Assembly: GCA_002842855.1 (NCBI GenBank)
Contig: PHEE01000011.1
Location: 1-64,000, forward strand
Reading direction: 5' to 3'
Source of the DNA: Alphaproteobacteria bacterium HGW-Alphaproteobacteria-4
GTDB lineage: Bacteria > Pseudomonadota > Alphaproteobacteria > Rhodobacterales > Rhodobacteraceae
DNA length: 64,000 nucleotides
The notes under the pieces are model-generated. The model ran no database searches. It had not been told where the DNA came from and saw only the letters and a program-made list of their open reading frames with translations. Below are positions 8,449 through 18,305 of this stretch, piece by piece (position 1 is the first letter of the stretch; every line of letters starts with the position of its first letter). The translations under genes were made by a program, and so were the position numbers.

Positions 8449-11400
8449 TCCGGCGCGACGATGCGAGCGAAAAGCAGGTGCAAGCCGCCGAGCCGGGGCA
8501 ATCGACGTGGCTTGGCGCAAACGCAGGCTCGGGCAAGACGCGGGTGCTGACCGACCGCGTTGCGCGGCTTCTTTTGGCTGGAACAGAGCCGCAAAAGGTG
8601 CTGTGCCTGACCTACACCAAGGCTGCTGCCAGCGAGATGCAAAACCGTTTGCTGGAACGTCTGGGTAAATGGGCGATGCTGCCCGACAGCGACTTGCGGG
8701 GCGCGCTTGCCAGTCTTGGGGCCGAGGGGCCGCTTGATGCCGAGGCGCTGGCAGGGGCGCGGCGGCTGTTCGCCAAGGCGATCGAGACGCCGGGCGGGCT
8801 GAAGATTCAGACCATCCACGCCTTTTGCGCGGGTCTGTTGCGGCGCTTTCCGCTTGAGGCCGGGGTGCCGCATGACTTTGTCGAGATGGACGAGCGCGCC
8901 GGCATGATGATGCGGGCAGAGGTGGTCGAAGAAATGGCGGCTGGCGATGATGTCGCCGCGGTCGATGCGCTTGCGCGGCACTTTTCGGGCGATGATCTGA
9001 GGGCTTTTTTGGGCGAATTGGGCCGCAATAGTGCCTTTTTTGCACGCCCGCTGACGCGCGCCGAAGCGCTTGAGATGTTCCGCTTGCCCAAAGGGTATGA
9101 CGCCGCAACGCTGATCGACGAGGTCTTTCTGGGCGGCGAGGCCGCGCTGATCGGTGCGCTGGTGCCGATGTTGCTGGCCAAAGGCGGCAATGACGGCAAA
9201 GCGGGCGAGAGGTTGGCGCGGCTGGATCTGGCGGCACCTGACATGGACACCTGCGCGGCGCTGGAGGGAGTGTTTCTTTTCGGCGCAAAGGCGGCGGCGC
9301 CATATGGGGCCAAGATAGGGTCTTTTCCAACCAAACCACTGCAAACCGGGCCAGCGGCGGCACTGCTGCCACAGCTTGACGCATTGATGCTGCGGGTCGA
9401 AGCGGCACGGTATCGGCGCATTGCGCTGGGGGCGGCAGAGCGGGCGCTGGCACTGCACCGGTTCGCCTCGGCCTGGTTGCCGCGCTATCACACGAAGAAG
9501 GCGGCGCGGGGGTGGCTGGATTTTGATGACCTGATCGCCCGGGCCGCAGCGCTGCTTTCTGACCCGTCGGTGGCGCAATGGGTGCTGTTTCGGCTTGATG
9601 GCGGCATCGACCATATTCTGGTCGACGAGGCGCAAGATACCAGTCCAGGCCAGTGGCGGGTGATCGGGGCGCTCGCCGCCGAATTTACCGCCGGTGAGGG
9701 CGCGCGGGGCGGGCCGCGCACCCTGTTCGTGGTGGGCGACCCGAAACAGTCGATCTATTCGTTTCAGGGCGCCGATCTGGCCGAGTTCGAGACGATGCGG
9801 GCCCGTTTTTCCGAGCGGTTCGGCGCCGCCGGGCGGCCGATGCAAGCGCTGGAACTTGCACATTCGTTTCGGTCTTCGCCCGCGATCCTGCGGCTGGTTG
9901 ACCTGACCTTTGATGAACGGGTCGCGCGCGGTCTGGGCGGCCCGGCCATGCACATCGCTTACCACGCCGACATGCCGGGCAGGGTCGATCTGTGGCAGGT
10001 GGTGCCCAAACCCGACACCGAGGACCGCGGCGACTGGCGTAACCCGCTTGATCTGCGCGGCGCGCGGCACGAAGCCGTGGTTTTGGCAGGGGCTATTGCG
10101 GGCGAGATCCGGCGCCTGATCGATGCGGGCACGCAGATACCCGACCAGAAGGCGGTTGGCGGCGCGCGGCGCGTGCATGAGGGCGATTTTCTGGTGTTGG
10201 TGCAACGCCGTTCGGCGCTGTTTGCCGAGACCATCCGGGCGTGCAAAGCAGCGGGTCTGGCGGTGGCCGGGGCCGACCGGCTAAAGCTGGGTGCCGAACT
10301 GGCGGTACGAGACGTTACGGCCTTGCTGGCGTTTCTGGCGACACCGGAAGACGACCTTTCACTGGCGGCGGCGCTGAAATCGCCTTTGTTTGGCTGGACA
10401 GAGGCGCAACTTTATGCGCTGGCGCAGCCGCGCAACGGATATCTATGGGAGGCGCTGCGGGCAGATGCGACGCAGGCCGAAACACTGGCCGTGCTGCATG
10501 ATTTGCGCGACGTGGCCGATTATTTGCGCCCTTACGAGCTGATTGAACGGCTGCTGACCCGCCACGCCGGGCGCGAACGCCTGCTGGCGCGCCTGGGGCC
10601 CGAGGCCGAGGACGGGATCGACGAGCTGTTGTCGCAGGCGATGGCGTTTGAACACAGCGAGGTGCCGAGCTTGACCGGATTTCTGGGTTGGCTGGGCGCC
10701 GATGAAACCGATGTGAAGCGCGCGCCGGGCGCCGCAGGGCACGCGATCCGGGTGATGACGGTGCACGGCGCCAAGGGCCTCGAATCACCGATCGTGATTT
10801 TGCCTGATACCGCGAAGCGCAAGGTCGAGCGGCGCAACCAATTGCTGGAGTTGCCGCAGGGCGCGGTCTGGAAGACCGCCGCCGATGCCTCACCGCCCGA
10901 AATTTCGGCTGCGCGCGACGCCGAGCTGGAGCGCGAGCGCGAAGAGCGGCTGCGGCTTTTGTATGTGGCGATGACGCGGGCCGAAAAATGGCTGATCGTC
11001 TGCGCGGCGGGCGAGGTGGGCGCTGGCGCCGAAAGCTGGTACGCGCTGGTCCGCGATGCGATGGAAAAGGCTGGCGCAGAGACTGTTTTGCTGGCGCCAG
11101 GCGCGGACGGGCCGCTCGGCAAGGTGCGCCGTCTGGCGTTTGGCGACTGGCCAGCTGCGATTGCGCCCGAGGTGGCGGCGATTGCCGCGCACGAGGCGCT
11201 GCCGCCATGGGCGCGGGCGATGCCCCCGAAAGTGGCCCTTGCCCCCGCCCCGCTGTCACCATCGGACCTTGGTGGTGCCAAAGCCTTGCCGGGCGAAGCG
11301 GGGCTGGATGACGAGGCAGCAAGGCAGCGCGGCAGGCGGCTGCACCTGCTGTTGCAGCACCTGCCAGACTGGCCCCAGGCGGATTGGCCCGAAGTGGCGG

Positions 11401-11855
11401 AAGGGCTGTTTTCTGCTGGCGAGGATATGGCCGATTTAGCTGAAATAGAGCCTGTTCTGGCGAGTGTGGCGCGGGTTCTCGGGGCGCCCGAAATGGCCGA
11501 TTATCTTGCCGCGGATGCGCTGGCGGAGGTTGAGTTCTCTGCCGCCTTGCCCGAGCTTGGCGGAGCCGTGGTGCACGGCGCCATCGACCGGCTTGTGATC
11601 ACGGATGATGCGCTGCGGCTGCTCGATTTCAAATCGAACGCGGTGGTGCCGCAAACTCCGGCTGCGGTGCCCGAAGGCATTTTGCGGCAGATGGGCGCCT
11701 ATGCGGCGGCGCTTGCGCAAATCTACCCGCGCCGCACCGTCGAAGTTGCGATACTCTGGACCGAGACCGCCACCTTTATGCCACTGCCGGGCGCGCTCAT
11801 TGCCGACGCTCTTCGCCGGAGCCCGCACCTTGACGCGGCACCCGCGCAAACCTAG
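8445..11855 (+). CDS. addA: Double-strand break repair helicase-nuclease AddA
   Basis: UvrD/Rep-family helicase with a C-terminal RecB-like nuclease, partner of AddB. 1136 residues from ATG 8445. Helicase motif I is GANAGSGKT (residues 24-32), Ia VLCLTYTKAAASEM, II ILVDEAQDTSPGQW, III VVGDPKQSIYSFQGAD, V IRVMTVHGAKGLE and VI LYVAMTRAEKW. The nuclease core is VHGAIDRLVITDDALRLLDFKSN near the C-terminus. The start overlaps the addB stop as ATGA, indicating coupled translation and equal stoichiometry. The 11-mer TAGAGCCTGTT occurs inside it at 11446. Confidence 0.95.
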   Translation: MIRRDDASEKQVQAAEPGQSTWLGANAGSGKTRVLTDRVARLLLAGTEPQKVLCLTYTKAAASEMQNRLLERLGKWAMLPDSDLRGALASLGAEGPLDAEALAGARRLFAKAIETPGGLKIQTIHAFCAGLLRRFPLEAGVPHDFVEMDERAGMMMRAEVVEEMAAGDDVAAVDALARHFSGDDLRAFLGELGRNSAFFARPLTRAEALEMFRLPKGYDAATLIDEVFLGGEAALIGALVPMLLAKGGNDGKAGERLARLDLAAPDMDTCAALEGVFLFGAKAAAPYGAKIGSFPTKPLQTGPAAALLPQLDALMLRVEAARYRRIALGAAERALALHRFASAWLPRYHTKKAARGWLDFDDLIARAAALLSDPSVAQWVLFRLDGGIDHILVDEAQDTSPGQWRVIGALAAEFTAGEGARGGPRTLFVVGDPKQSIYSFQGADLAEFETMRARFSERFGAAGRPMQALELAHSFRSSPAILRLVDLTFDERVARGLGGPAMHIAYHADMPGRVDLWQVVPKPDTEDRGDWRNPLDLRGARHEAVVLAGAIAGEIRRLIDAGTQIPDQKAVGGARRVHEGDFLVLVQRRSALFAETIRACKAAGLAVAGADRLKLGAELAVRDVTALLAFLATPEDDLSLAAALKSPLFGWTEAQLYALAQPRNGYLWEALRADATQAETLAVLHDLRDVADYLRPYELIERLLTRHAGRERLLARLGPEAEDGIDELLSQAMAFEHSEVPSLTGFLGWLGADETDVKRAPGAAGHAIRVMTVHGAKGLESPIVILPDTAKRKVERRNQLLELPQGAVWKTAADASPPEISAARDAELEREREERLRLLYVAMTRAEKWLIVCAAGEVGAGAESWYALVRDAMEKAGAETVLLAPGADGPLGKVRRLAFGDWPAAIAPEVAAIAAHEALPPWARAMPPKVALAPAPLSPSDLGGAKALPGEAGLDDEAARQRGRRLHLLLQHLPDWPQADWPEVAEGLFSAGEDMADLAEIEPVLASVARVLGAPEMADYLAADALAEVEFSAALPELGGAVVHGAIDRLVITDDALRLLDFKSNAVVPQTPAAVPEGILRQMGAYAAALAQIYPRRTVEVAILWTETATFMPLPGALIADALRRSPHLDAAPAQT
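11446..11456 (+). repeat. Dispersed 11-mer TAGAGCCTGTT, copy 1
   Basis: Exact copy inside addA, in the coding sense. The surrounding bases read AAATAGAGCCTGTTCT. One of five exact copies in this window. Confidence 0.6.
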
Positions 11856-11888
11856 GTTCAACGCAACTATCCATTCAGGAGTCATGAT

Positions 11889-12209
11889 ATGTCCACCACA
11901 GCCGTCACCGACGCCACCTTTGATGCCGAAGTGCGCAATTCCGATATTCCCGTGATCGTCGATTTCTGGGCCGAATGGTGTGGCCCCTGCAAGATGATCG
12001 GCCCGTCGCTGGAAGAGCTTTCGGCCGAGTTCGAGGGCAAGGTGAAGATCGTCAAGGTCAACGTTGATGAAAACCCTGACAGCCCGGCGGCGCTCGGGGT
12101 GCGCGGCATTCCCACCCTGTTCATGTTCAAGGATGGCAAGGTGCATTCCAACAAAGTCGGCGCGGCACCCAAGGCGGCGCTGAAAACCTGGATTCAATCG
12201 GCGCTTTAA
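11889..12209 (+). CDS. trxA: Thioredoxin TrxA
   Basis: Cytoplasmic thiol-disulphide oxidoreductase, reduced by thioredoxin reductase. The 106-residue protein contains the classical WCGPC active site (W30, C31, C34), the [13 protein letters not shown] strand and the cis-proline P75 in [10 protein letters not shown] clear ribosome binding site (AGGAG) stands before the ATG. It follows addA after 33 bp and is the last gene of the tsaE-addBA group. A hairpin with a T-run (12229-12250) follows the stop. Confidence 0.97.
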   Translation: MSTTAVTDATFDAEVRNSDIPVIVDFWAEWCGPCKMIGPSLEELSAEFEGKVKIVKVNVDENPDSPAALGVRGIPTLFMFKDGKVHSNKVGAAPKAALKTWIQSAL

Positions 12210-12228
12210 GGCGCGAGCATGCGAACCG

Positions 12229-12250
12229 GGGCGCCTTCGGGCGCCCTTTT
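12229..12250. terminator. Rho-independent terminator between trxA and the convergent gene
   Basis: GGGCGCC (12229-12235), a TTCG tetraloop and GGCGCCC (12240-12246), followed by TTTT (12247-12250). It lies 20 bp after the trxA stop and abuts the stop of the convergent minus-strand gene. Confidence 0.8.
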
Positions 12251-13236
12251 CATATCGGCCAGCCGCCCCGGCGCATTGCAGCAAGAATCTGCGCCTCGGC
12301 GGTCGGGCTGCCAGCGGCGATCGACTGCCCGGCAAGGAACCACCACAGGTAACGGTCATACTCGGGCGCGGCCTCGCGCGCCGCGCGGAATGCCGCGACC
12401 ACGCCGAGACGCGACACCGAAGCGGCGATGTGGTGGAAATCGATCTCGGCAAAAAGCACGGCGGGCTTACCGAAGAAATAGCCGTTGAAGGCGGCAGCCG
12501 AATTTTGCGTGACCACCAGATCGCAGGCGGCCAGCGCCTCGACCGCGCCCCCGGTTGCCACGCGCAACCGCGGGTGCTGCGCGACGAGGCCCTCAAGCGC
12601 CTGCATTTCGGCGGGGGAATAGGTTTCCTTCGGGTGCAGTGTGGCAAGAATGGGCGCATGGGGTATCTGTTCCAGCGTCACCTCCAGCATCTCGACCGGG
12701 CTCATGCTTTGAAAGGATCGGTGATCGAGCAGCATTCCCTGCAAGGGCACGAACACAAAACCCTCGCGCCGGGGCGCCTCGGCGGCGTGCTTGAAAAGCC
12801 GCCGCCGCCAGTGCGCGGCGAAAGCGCGGGCGGTCACCGGATCGATTTCGTCGGGGCGAAACGTCGCCTTGGCCACCGGCCATTCCCAACGCTTGGCGCT
12901 GCGCTCGATATGCCAGAAAGCGCCGACATAGGTGTGGCGGCAAACAAGGCCTTGGCCCACGGGCGGATCTTCCATCAGGCACAGGCCATAGCCCGGCGAT
13001 GCGGCGGCCAGCAACCTTTCGCGCAGCGCGTCGGGGCGAAGCTCGACCAGCCAGCCCTGCCCCCGCACCGCCGCCATGACCCGGTTGAAGAAATTGTGCC
13101 GGCCCTCGCGGGCCTGGTCGATAATGCCATCAGGCAAGTAGATGGTCAGGGTCCGGCTGAGCGACATGCCCAAAAATAGCGCCACGGCGCGGTCATGGGC
13201 AAGCCGCGCCTTGCGCGGCAGCGCGCGGACACGCAT
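12250..13236 (-). CDS. Capsule-polysaccharide (KpsC/KpsS-like) glycosyltransferase-type protein
   Basis: 328 residues if ATG 13236 is used. A second in-frame ATG at 13167 ([14 protein letters not shown]) is an alternative start. The C-terminal half resembles the capsule synthesis (KpsC/KpsS, retaining Kdo transferase) pattern: FVFVPLQ, a strand with [12 protein letters not shown], the segment [26 protein letters not shown] and then FHHIAASV. These match, by recall, the conserved histidine, VTQNSS and GKP elements of that family. There is no signal peptide or membrane helix. No other capsule gene is near. It stands alone between trxA (convergent) and hslV (divergent, about 23 bp). Substrate unknown. 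Confidence 0.6.
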   Translation of the reverse strand: MRVRALPRKARLAHDRAVALFLGMSLSRTLTIYLPDGIIDQAREGRHNFFNRVMAAVRGQGWLVELRPDALRERLLAAASPGYGLCLMEDPPVGQGLVCRHTYVGAFWHIERSAKRWEWPVAKATFRPDEIDPVTARAFAAHWRRRLFKHAAEAPRREGFVFVPLQGMLLDHRSFQSMSPVEMLEVTLEQIPHAPILATLHPKETYSPAEMQALEGLVAQHPRLRVATGGAVEALAACDLVVTQNSAAAFNGYFFGKPAVLFAEIDFHHIAASVSRLGVVAAFRAAREAAPEYDRYLWWFLAGQSIAAGSPTAEAQILAAMRRGGWPI

Positions 13237-13259
13237 ATCAGGCCAAACGGAGGCGCATG

Positions 13260-13817
13260 ATGGCAGAAGACAGGTTTCCCGGCTGGCACGGCACGACGAT
13301 TTTGGCGGTCCGGCGCGGTGGGCGCGTGGTGGTGGCGGGCGACGGGCAGGTGAGCTTGGGCAACACGGTCATCAAGGGCGCCGCCCGCAAGGTGCGCAGG
13401 CTTAGCCCCGGCGGGCATGATGTGGTCTGCGGCTTTGCCGGTTCCACCGCCGACGCCTTCACGCTGCTGGAACGGCTGGAGAAAAAGCTTGAGGCGGCGC
13501 CGGGGCAACTGGCACGCGCCTGCGTGGACCTCGCCAAGGATTGGCGGATGGACAAATATCTGCGCAATCTTGAAGCAATGCTGATTGTCACCGACGGCAG
13601 CCTGATGTTCGTGCTGACCGGCGCGGGCGATGTGCTGGAGCCTGAACATGACGTTGCGGCAATTGGCTCGGGCGGTAATTTCGCGCTGGCCGCGGCGCGC
13701 GGGCTGCTGGAAACCGAACTCGATGCCGAGGCGGTAGCGCGCCGCGCAATGGCAATTGCCGCCGATATCTGCGTGTTCACCAATGGCAACCTGACAGTGG
13801 AGAGCATTTCCGCATGA
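13260..13817 (+). CDS. hslV: ATP-dependent protease peptidase subunit HslV (ClpQ)
   Basis: Threonine peptidase of the HslUV protease. The 185-residue product begins [11 protein letters not shown], then TTILAVRR. The catalytic residue is the first threonine of the TT pair (T12), which must be exposed by removing an 11-residue propeptide, as in other alphaproteobacterial HslV; in E. coli only Met is removed. The body matches the family ([43 protein letters not shown]). Two ATGs occur in tandem. GGAGG lies 3 bp before the first and 6 bp before the second, so I use 13260. The stop overlaps hslU by 4 bp. Confidence 0.96.
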   Translation: MAEDRFPGWHGTTILAVRRGGRVVVAGDGQVSLGNTVIKGAARKVRRLSPGGHDVVCGFAGSTADAFTLLERLEKKLEAAPGQLARACVDLAKDWRMDKYLRNLEAMLIVTDGSLMFVLTGAGDVLEPEHDVAAIGSGGNFALAAARGLLETELDAEAVARRAMAIAADICVFTNGNLTVESISA

Positions 13818-15118
13818 CCGACCTGACCCCTCGCGAAATCGTATCCGAGCTTGACCGCTACATCATCGGCCAGAATGCCGCCAAACGGGCGGTGGCGGTG
13901 GCGCTGCGCAACCGCTGGCGGCGCAAGCAACTGGACGAGGGGCTACGCGAAGAGGTGTATCCCAAGAACATTCTGATGATCGGGCCGACCGGGGTGGGCA
14001 AAACCGAGATCAGCCGCAGGCTGGCAAAGCTGGCGCGGGCGCCGTTTCTAAAGGTCGAGGCGACGAAGTTTACCGAGGTGGGTTACGTTGGCCGCGACGT
14101 GGAACAGATCATCCGCGATCTGACCGATGCAGCCGTAGCCGATACCCGCGCCCGGATGCGCGATGAGGTGCGGGGCCGCGCGCACAAGGCGGCGGAAGAG
14201 CGGGTGATCGACGCGCTGGCAGGCACCGACGCGCGCGAAGGCACCCGCGAGATGTTCCGGGGCAAGCTGAAGCGGGGCGAGCTGGATGCCACGGTGATCG
14301 AGCTTGAGGTGGCCGACACCGCGCCCGCCATTGGCATGATGCCGATGGGCGGGCCGGGTATGGAAGGCCAGATGCAGGGCCTGCAAGATATGCTCAGCAA
14401 GGCCTTTGGCGGGCGGCGCACGCGCAAACGCATGACCGTGGCACAAAGCTATGAGGCGCTGATTTCGGAAGAGGCCGACAAGCTGCTGGATGACGAGGCG
14501 GTCAAGGCGGCAGCGCTTGAGGCGGTGCAACAGCAAGGCATCGTATTCATCGACGAAATCGACAAGGTCGCGAGCCGCGCCGAAACCCGCGGCGCCGATG
14601 TTTCCCGCGAGGGCGTGCAACGCGATCTCTTGCCGCTGATCGAGGGCACCACGGTTTCAACCAAATACGGGCCGGTGAAAACCGACCACATCCTGTTTAT
14701 TGCCTCGGGTGCCTTCCACATTGCCAAGCCGTCGGACCTGCTGCCCGAGTTGCAGGGGCGGCTGCCGATACGGGTGGAGTTGCAACCGCTGACCGAGGGC
14801 GATTTTGTGCGGATTCTGACCGAAACCGACAACGCGCTGACGCTGCAATACACCGCGCTGATGGCAACCGAACAGGTGACCGTGACCTTTACCGCCGAAG
14901 GCATCGCGGCGCTGGCCAAGATTGCCGCCGATGTGAACCGGGCGGTGGAAAACATTGGCGCGCGGCGGCTTTACACGGTGATGGAGCGGGTGTTCGAAGA
15001 GCTTTCGTTCACCGCGCCCGACCGCGGCGGCGAGGCGGTGGTGGTCGATGCCGCCTTTGTCGAGCGGCATCTGGGCGACCTTTCGCGCTCGACCGACCTC
15101 AGCCGCTACGTGCTCTGA
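13814..15118 (+). CDS. hslU: ATP-dependent protease ATPase subunit HslU (ClpY)
   Basis: AAA+ unfoldase that feeds substrates into HslV. 434 residues. It begins [20 protein letters not shown], followed by Walker A GPTGVGKT (57-64), the pore loop GYVGRDVE, the variable I-domain (about 110-240, with the [16 protein letters not shown] stretch), Walker [10 protein letters not shown], the sensor region and a C-terminus ending SRYVL, which docks into HslV. It overlaps hslV as ATGA, so the two are translationally coupled. Length and motifs are normal. Confidence 0.97.
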   Translation: MTDLTPREIVSELDRYIIGQNAAKRAVAVALRNRWRRKQLDEGLREEVYPKNILMIGPTGVGKTEISRRLAKLARAPFLKVEATKFTEVGYVGRDVEQIIRDLTDAAVADTRARMRDEVRGRAHKAAEERVIDALAGTDAREGTREMFRGKLKRGELDATVIELEVADTAPAIGMMPMGGPGMEGQMQGLQDMLSKAFGGRRTRKRMTVAQSYEALISEEADKLLDDEAVKAAALEAVQQQGIVFIDEIDKVASRAETRGADVSREGVQRDLLPLIEGTTVSTKYGPVKTDHILFIASGAFHIAKPSDLLPELQGRLPIRVELQPLTEGDFVRILTETDNALTLQYTALMATEQVTVTFTAEGIAALAKIAADVNRAVENIGARRLYTVMERVFEELSFTAPDRGGEAVVVDAAFVERHLGDLSRSTDLSRYVL

Positions 15119-15171
15119 CCCCTTTTGTTTTGCCCGCATGCGGTCCATGAGGGCTTCTACGGGGGTGCGGT

Positions 15172-16395
15172 ATGGGCTTTGCACGGTTTCTGCGTGAGAA
15201 CGCGCGCTGGCTGGTGGCCGGGGTGCTTCTCGCATTTCTTTCCAGTTTCGGACAGACCTTCTTCATCGCGATCTTTGCCGGGAAGATCCGGGCCGAATTC
15301 GGGCTGAGCGACGGCGATTGGGGCTGGGTCTACAGCGCGGGCACCATGGCCTCGGCGGCGCTGATGCTGTGGGCCGGCGGGCTGACCGATCGTTTCCGGG
15401 TGCGCACCCTTGGTGTCTGGGTCTTGGTCGCGCTCGCCGCCGCTTGCGTGGCCATGGCGCTGAACCCCGCCGCCTGGGCGTTGCCGTTCATCATCTTCGC
15501 GCTGCGATTCACCGGTCAAGGCATGACCAGCCACACGGCAGTGGTGGCTATGGCGCGCTGGTTCGTGGCCAATCGTGGCCGCGCGCTGGCGGTAGCGGGG
15601 CTTGGCTACGCATTGGCGGAATCGCTGATGCCGATGATCTATGTTGCGGCGATGCGGGTGGTCGGGTGGCGCACACTCTGGGTTGTCTCGGCCGGGGTGG
15701 TGGTGCTGGGCATGCCGATGCTGCGCGCGCTGCTGACGCAGGAACGCACGCCGCAAAGCATGTCTGCCACCAGCCATTCCCCCGGCATGGGCGGGCGCCA
15801 CTGGACACGATCCGAAGCGCTGCGGCACTGGCTGATCTGGGCGTTGATACCGGCGCTGATTGCGCCCCCCGCGTTCTTCACCGCATTCTTCTTTCAGCAG
15901 GTGCACCTTGCAAACGTCAAAGGCTGGGATCACCTCGACCTTGTGACCCTGTTTCCGCTGTTTCCACTGTTCGGCGTCGTCTCGTCTTTCGCATTCGGCT
16001 GGAGCATCGACCGGCTGGGCGCAGGGCGGCTGATGGGCATCTACCAGTTAGGGCTGGCGGCGGGCTATACGGTGCTGGCCTTGACCGATTCACTTCTTGC
16101 GGCCGGCGTGGCGCTGGCGCTGATGGGCATCACCTCGGGCGGGCAGGGCACTTTGCCCAATGCTTTCTGGGCCGAATACTATGGCACCCGAAACATCGGC
16201 GCAATCAAGGCGGTGGTGACGGCGGTGCTGGTGCTTGGCTCGGCGATCGGGCCGGGCCTCAGCGGGGCGCTGATCGACCGTGGCATCATGTTCCCGTCGC
16301 AAATGCTGGCGATTGCGGTTTACGTTGTGGCCGCCTCGGCAGTCGCCGCATTTGCGGTGGCACGGGCACGGCGGCACCTACCGGCTACGGCGTAG
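15172..16395 (+). CDS. Major facilitator superfamily transporter
   Basis: 407-residue membrane protein with about 12 hydrophobic helices and the MFS loop 2-3 signature GGLTDRFRVRTLG near residues 64-76. The second half carries FGWSIDRLGAGRLMG, the equivalent loop. N-terminal residues are LVAGVLLAFLSSFGQTFFIA. It looks like the oxalate/formate or monocarboxylate-type MFS group, but substrate cannot be read from the sequence. It starts 53 bp after hslU on the same strand and its last 18 bp overlap the convergent Smr gene, so it may be cotranscribed with hslVU. Confidence 0.85.
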   Translation: MGFARFLRENARWLVAGVLLAFLSSFGQTFFIAIFAGKIRAEFGLSDGDWGWVYSAGTMASAALMLWAGGLTDRFRVRTLGVWVLVALAAACVAMALNPAAWALPFIIFALRFTGQGMTSHTAVVAMARWFVANRGRALAVAGLGYALAESLMPMIYVAAMRVVGWRTLWVVSAGVVVLGMPMLRALLTQERTPQSMSATSHSPGMGGRHWTRSEALRHWLIWALIPALIAPPAFFTAFFFQQVHLANVKGWDHLDLVTLFPLFPLFGVVSSFAFGWSIDRLGAGRLMGIYQLGLAAGYTVLALTDSLLAAGVALALMGITSGGQGTLPNAFWAEYYGTRNIGAIKAVVTAVLVLGSAIGPGLSGALIDRGIMFPSQMLAIAVYVVAASAVAAFAVARARRHLPATA

Positions 16396-16977
16396 GTAAA
16401 CATAATAGGCGCCCGCGCCGCCGTGTTTCAGGTGCGCCTGCGCCACTTGCAGCACCACCGCGCCCAAGGGCGCCTGATGCAGCCAGAGCGGCACCTGGTG
16501 GCGCAAAAGGCCGTGCCGCATGGGAATGGGGCCATCGTCAGCACCCAGCCGCCCCTTGCCGGTGATGACCAGCACCAGCCGCAGGCCGGTATCCTGCGCG
16601 CGCAAGATGAAGCGGATCAGTTCAGGGTGCGCCTCGGCCAGGGTCATGCCGTGAAGGTCAATCCGCGCCTCGGGGGTCAGCCGCCCTCGGGTCAGCTTGC
16701 GGTGCGCCTTGTGGTCCATGCTCAGCGGGGCATGCGCAAGCCGGTCAGTAAGCGTCGGCGCCGGGCTATGCCGCAGGCGCGGCTCGGGCACCGCTTGGCC
16801 AACGCGAAACGCGGCCAGATCGGGGCGCGGCAAGCGGGGCGCGTGGTGATGCATGGCAGACGGCGCGGGCAGCACGGCGGGGGTTGGCCGCGCCGGGTGC
16901 AGCGCGACCGCGCTGGCGGCAACCTGCGCCCAAAGCTCGCGTTCCTCAGGGCTCAGGTTGCGCTTGCGACGGTGCAC
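16378..16977 (-). CDS. Smr-domain protein (Smr/MutS2 C-terminal family)
   Basis: 199 residues: a proline- and alanine-rich, probably disordered N-terminal half, then a Smr domain. The Smr signatures are IDLHGMTLAEAH (the LDLHG motif), a central strand LVLVITGKGRLG, and the C-terminal HGGAGAYYVYLRR. Smr domains bind or nick branched DNA, or cleave mRNA at stalled ribosomes; the role of this stand-alone form is unsettled. It follows the Tim44-like gene on the same strand after 9 bp, probably as one transcript, and overlaps the MFS gene tail to tail by 18 bp. Confidence 0.88.
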   Translation of the reverse strand: MHRRKRNLSPEERELWAQVAASAVALHPARPTPAVLPAPSAMHHHAPRLPRPDLAAFRVGQAVPEPRLRHSPAPTLTDRLAHAPLSMDHKAHRKLTRGRLTPEARIDLHGMTLAEAHPELIRFILRAQDTGLRLVLVITGKGRLGADDGPIPMRHGLLRHQVPLWLHQAPLGAVVLQVAQAHLKHGGAGAYYVYLRRSR

Positions 16978-16986
16978 GGCGCCACC

Positions 16987-17649
16987 TCAGGCGCTGGTGG
17001 CGACAAGCTGCCAGTTCGGGTCTTTGGCGCCCATCTTGCGCGCAAAGGTCCAGGTATCGCGCTGCTTTCGGGGTGATTTGGGATCCCCCTCGACCACCTG
17101 CCCGGCCGCATCGCGCGCCGATGAGATCAGTTCGCCCAGATACCGCACCGAAATCTCGGCCTCGCGCGATTTGGGGTCATATTCGGCGGCTTCCAGTGCC
17201 AGTTCGCGCACGCCTATGAATTCGGCCTGCACGGTCAGCCCCTGCTGCGCGCGGGTCTGCACGACGGCATCGAAGGCGGCATAAACCTCGGGCGCGAGAA
17301 ACGGGCGCACGGCCGCAATATCGCTGCGCTCGAAAGCCATCAGGATCATTTCATAGGCGCCGCGTGCGCCTTGCAGGAATTCGGTCACGCTGAACGAGGG
17401 CTCGGCGCGCTTCATAGCGGCCAGTGCCAGCGCCGCGGGGCTGCCCTCGGGCACGTGGTCGGTAATATCGCGGTCTTGCCCGCCCTCAATCACCGCAAAC
17501 CCGCGACGCGCGCTGCGGGTAGCGGGTTCGATTTCTGGAAGGTCCGGCTTTTCAAAGCCCTCGCGGGTGCCCAGCACGTTTTTAAGGCGCAAAATCAGAA
17601 AGATGGCGATCCCGGCCAGAACGATCAGCTGAATCACGGCATTGGACAT
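16987..17649 (-). CDS. Tim44/TimA-domain membrane protein
   Basis: 220 residues from ATG 17649 (MSNAVIQLIVLAGIAIFLIL). One N-terminal membrane helix (residues 3-20), a charged linker and a C-terminal Tim44-like domain (about residues 85-215: FSVTEFLQGARGAYEMILMAFERSDIAAVRPFLAPEVYAAF, ending TWTFARKMGAKDPNWQLVATSA). Mitochondrial Tim44 tethers Hsp70 to the import channel; the bacterial form is membrane-bound and its partner is unknown. It is next to secB and divergent from fxsA, a conserved layout in the group. An upstream in-frame start exists but would precede the membrane helix with unrelated residues. Confidence 0.88.
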   Translation of the reverse strand: MSNAVIQLIVLAGIAIFLILRLKNVLGTREGFEKPDLPEIEPATRSARRGFAVIEGGQDRDITDHVPEGSPAALALAAMKRAEPSFSVTEFLQGARGAYEMILMAFERSDIAAVRPFLAPEVYAAFDAVVQTRAQQGLTVQAEFIGVRELALEAAEYDPKSREAEISVRYLGELISSARDAAGQVVEGDPKSPRKQRDTWTFARKMGAKDPNWQLVATSA

Positions 17650-17771
17650 GTTTGAACCTCGGTCGGGTTGGGGTTGGAAAACCCGGCAGTTCCAACCTAT
17701 GTAGGGCAGCGGCGGGGTCAAGTCCACCGCCGCCCGGCGCAACAGGCGACGGGGCAGCCTCGGGGGCGCGC

Positions 17772-18251
17772 ATGATGTGGATTTTTCTGGCCTTCGCGGC
17801 GGTGCCGCTGATTGAAATCGGTTTGTTCATTCAGATCGGCGGGGCAATCGGGCTTTGGCCGACGCTGGGGCTGGTGCTGATAACGGCGCTGCTTGGCACG
17901 GCCTTGGTTCATAGCCAAGGGGCGCGTGCGCTGGCCGACCTGCGCACCGCGCTGAATGATCTGCGCGACCCCACGGCGCCGCTTGCGCATGGCGCGATGA
18001 TTCTGTTTGCCGGGGCACTGCTGCTGACGCCCGGGTTTTTCACCGATTCTGTTGGCCTGCTGTTGCTGGTGCCCGCGGTGCGACGGGCGCTGATGCGGCA
18101 CTTGGCCAAGCGCGTGCGGGTTGCGGGCTTCACGGTGGGCAACGGCGGGCCACGCACAGTGCATGGCGCGGGCGTGATTGACGCAGAATATGTCGAGATT
18201 GACCCCGAAAATGCGCCGGAGCACCCACCTTCGGGCTGGACACGGCATTGA
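17772..18251 (+). CDS. fxsA: FxsA-family membrane protein
   Basis: 159-residue cytoplasmic membrane protein of the FxsA family, named for suppressing F exclusion of phage T7. Start at ATG 17772 (MMWIFLAF); a second ATG is at 17775. The family pattern is clear: three to four helices, VPLIEIGLFIQIGG near the N-terminus, TALLGTALVHSQGARAL, and GALLLTPGFFTDSVGLLLLVP. The tail is short, hydrophilic and acidic. It is divergent from the Tim44-like gene (about 120 bp) and 54 bp upstream of secB. Confidence 0.9.
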   Translation: MMWIFLAFAAVPLIEIGLFIQIGGAIGLWPTLGLVLITALLGTALVHSQGARALADLRTALNDLRDPTAPLAHGAMILFAGALLLTPGFFTDSVGLLLLVPAVRRALMRHLAKRVRVAGFTVGNGGPRTVHGAGVIDAEYVEIDPENAPEHPPSGWTRH

Positions 18252-18305
18252 GGCACGGCGTGCGGAGTGCTACACCCGCAGCCGAAACTGGTTCTGGAGA
18301 TTCCG

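Noticed and set aside
8379-10205. Antisense frame of about 600 codons within addA
   Set aside because: No domain or signal; the sense frame has all helicase motifs.
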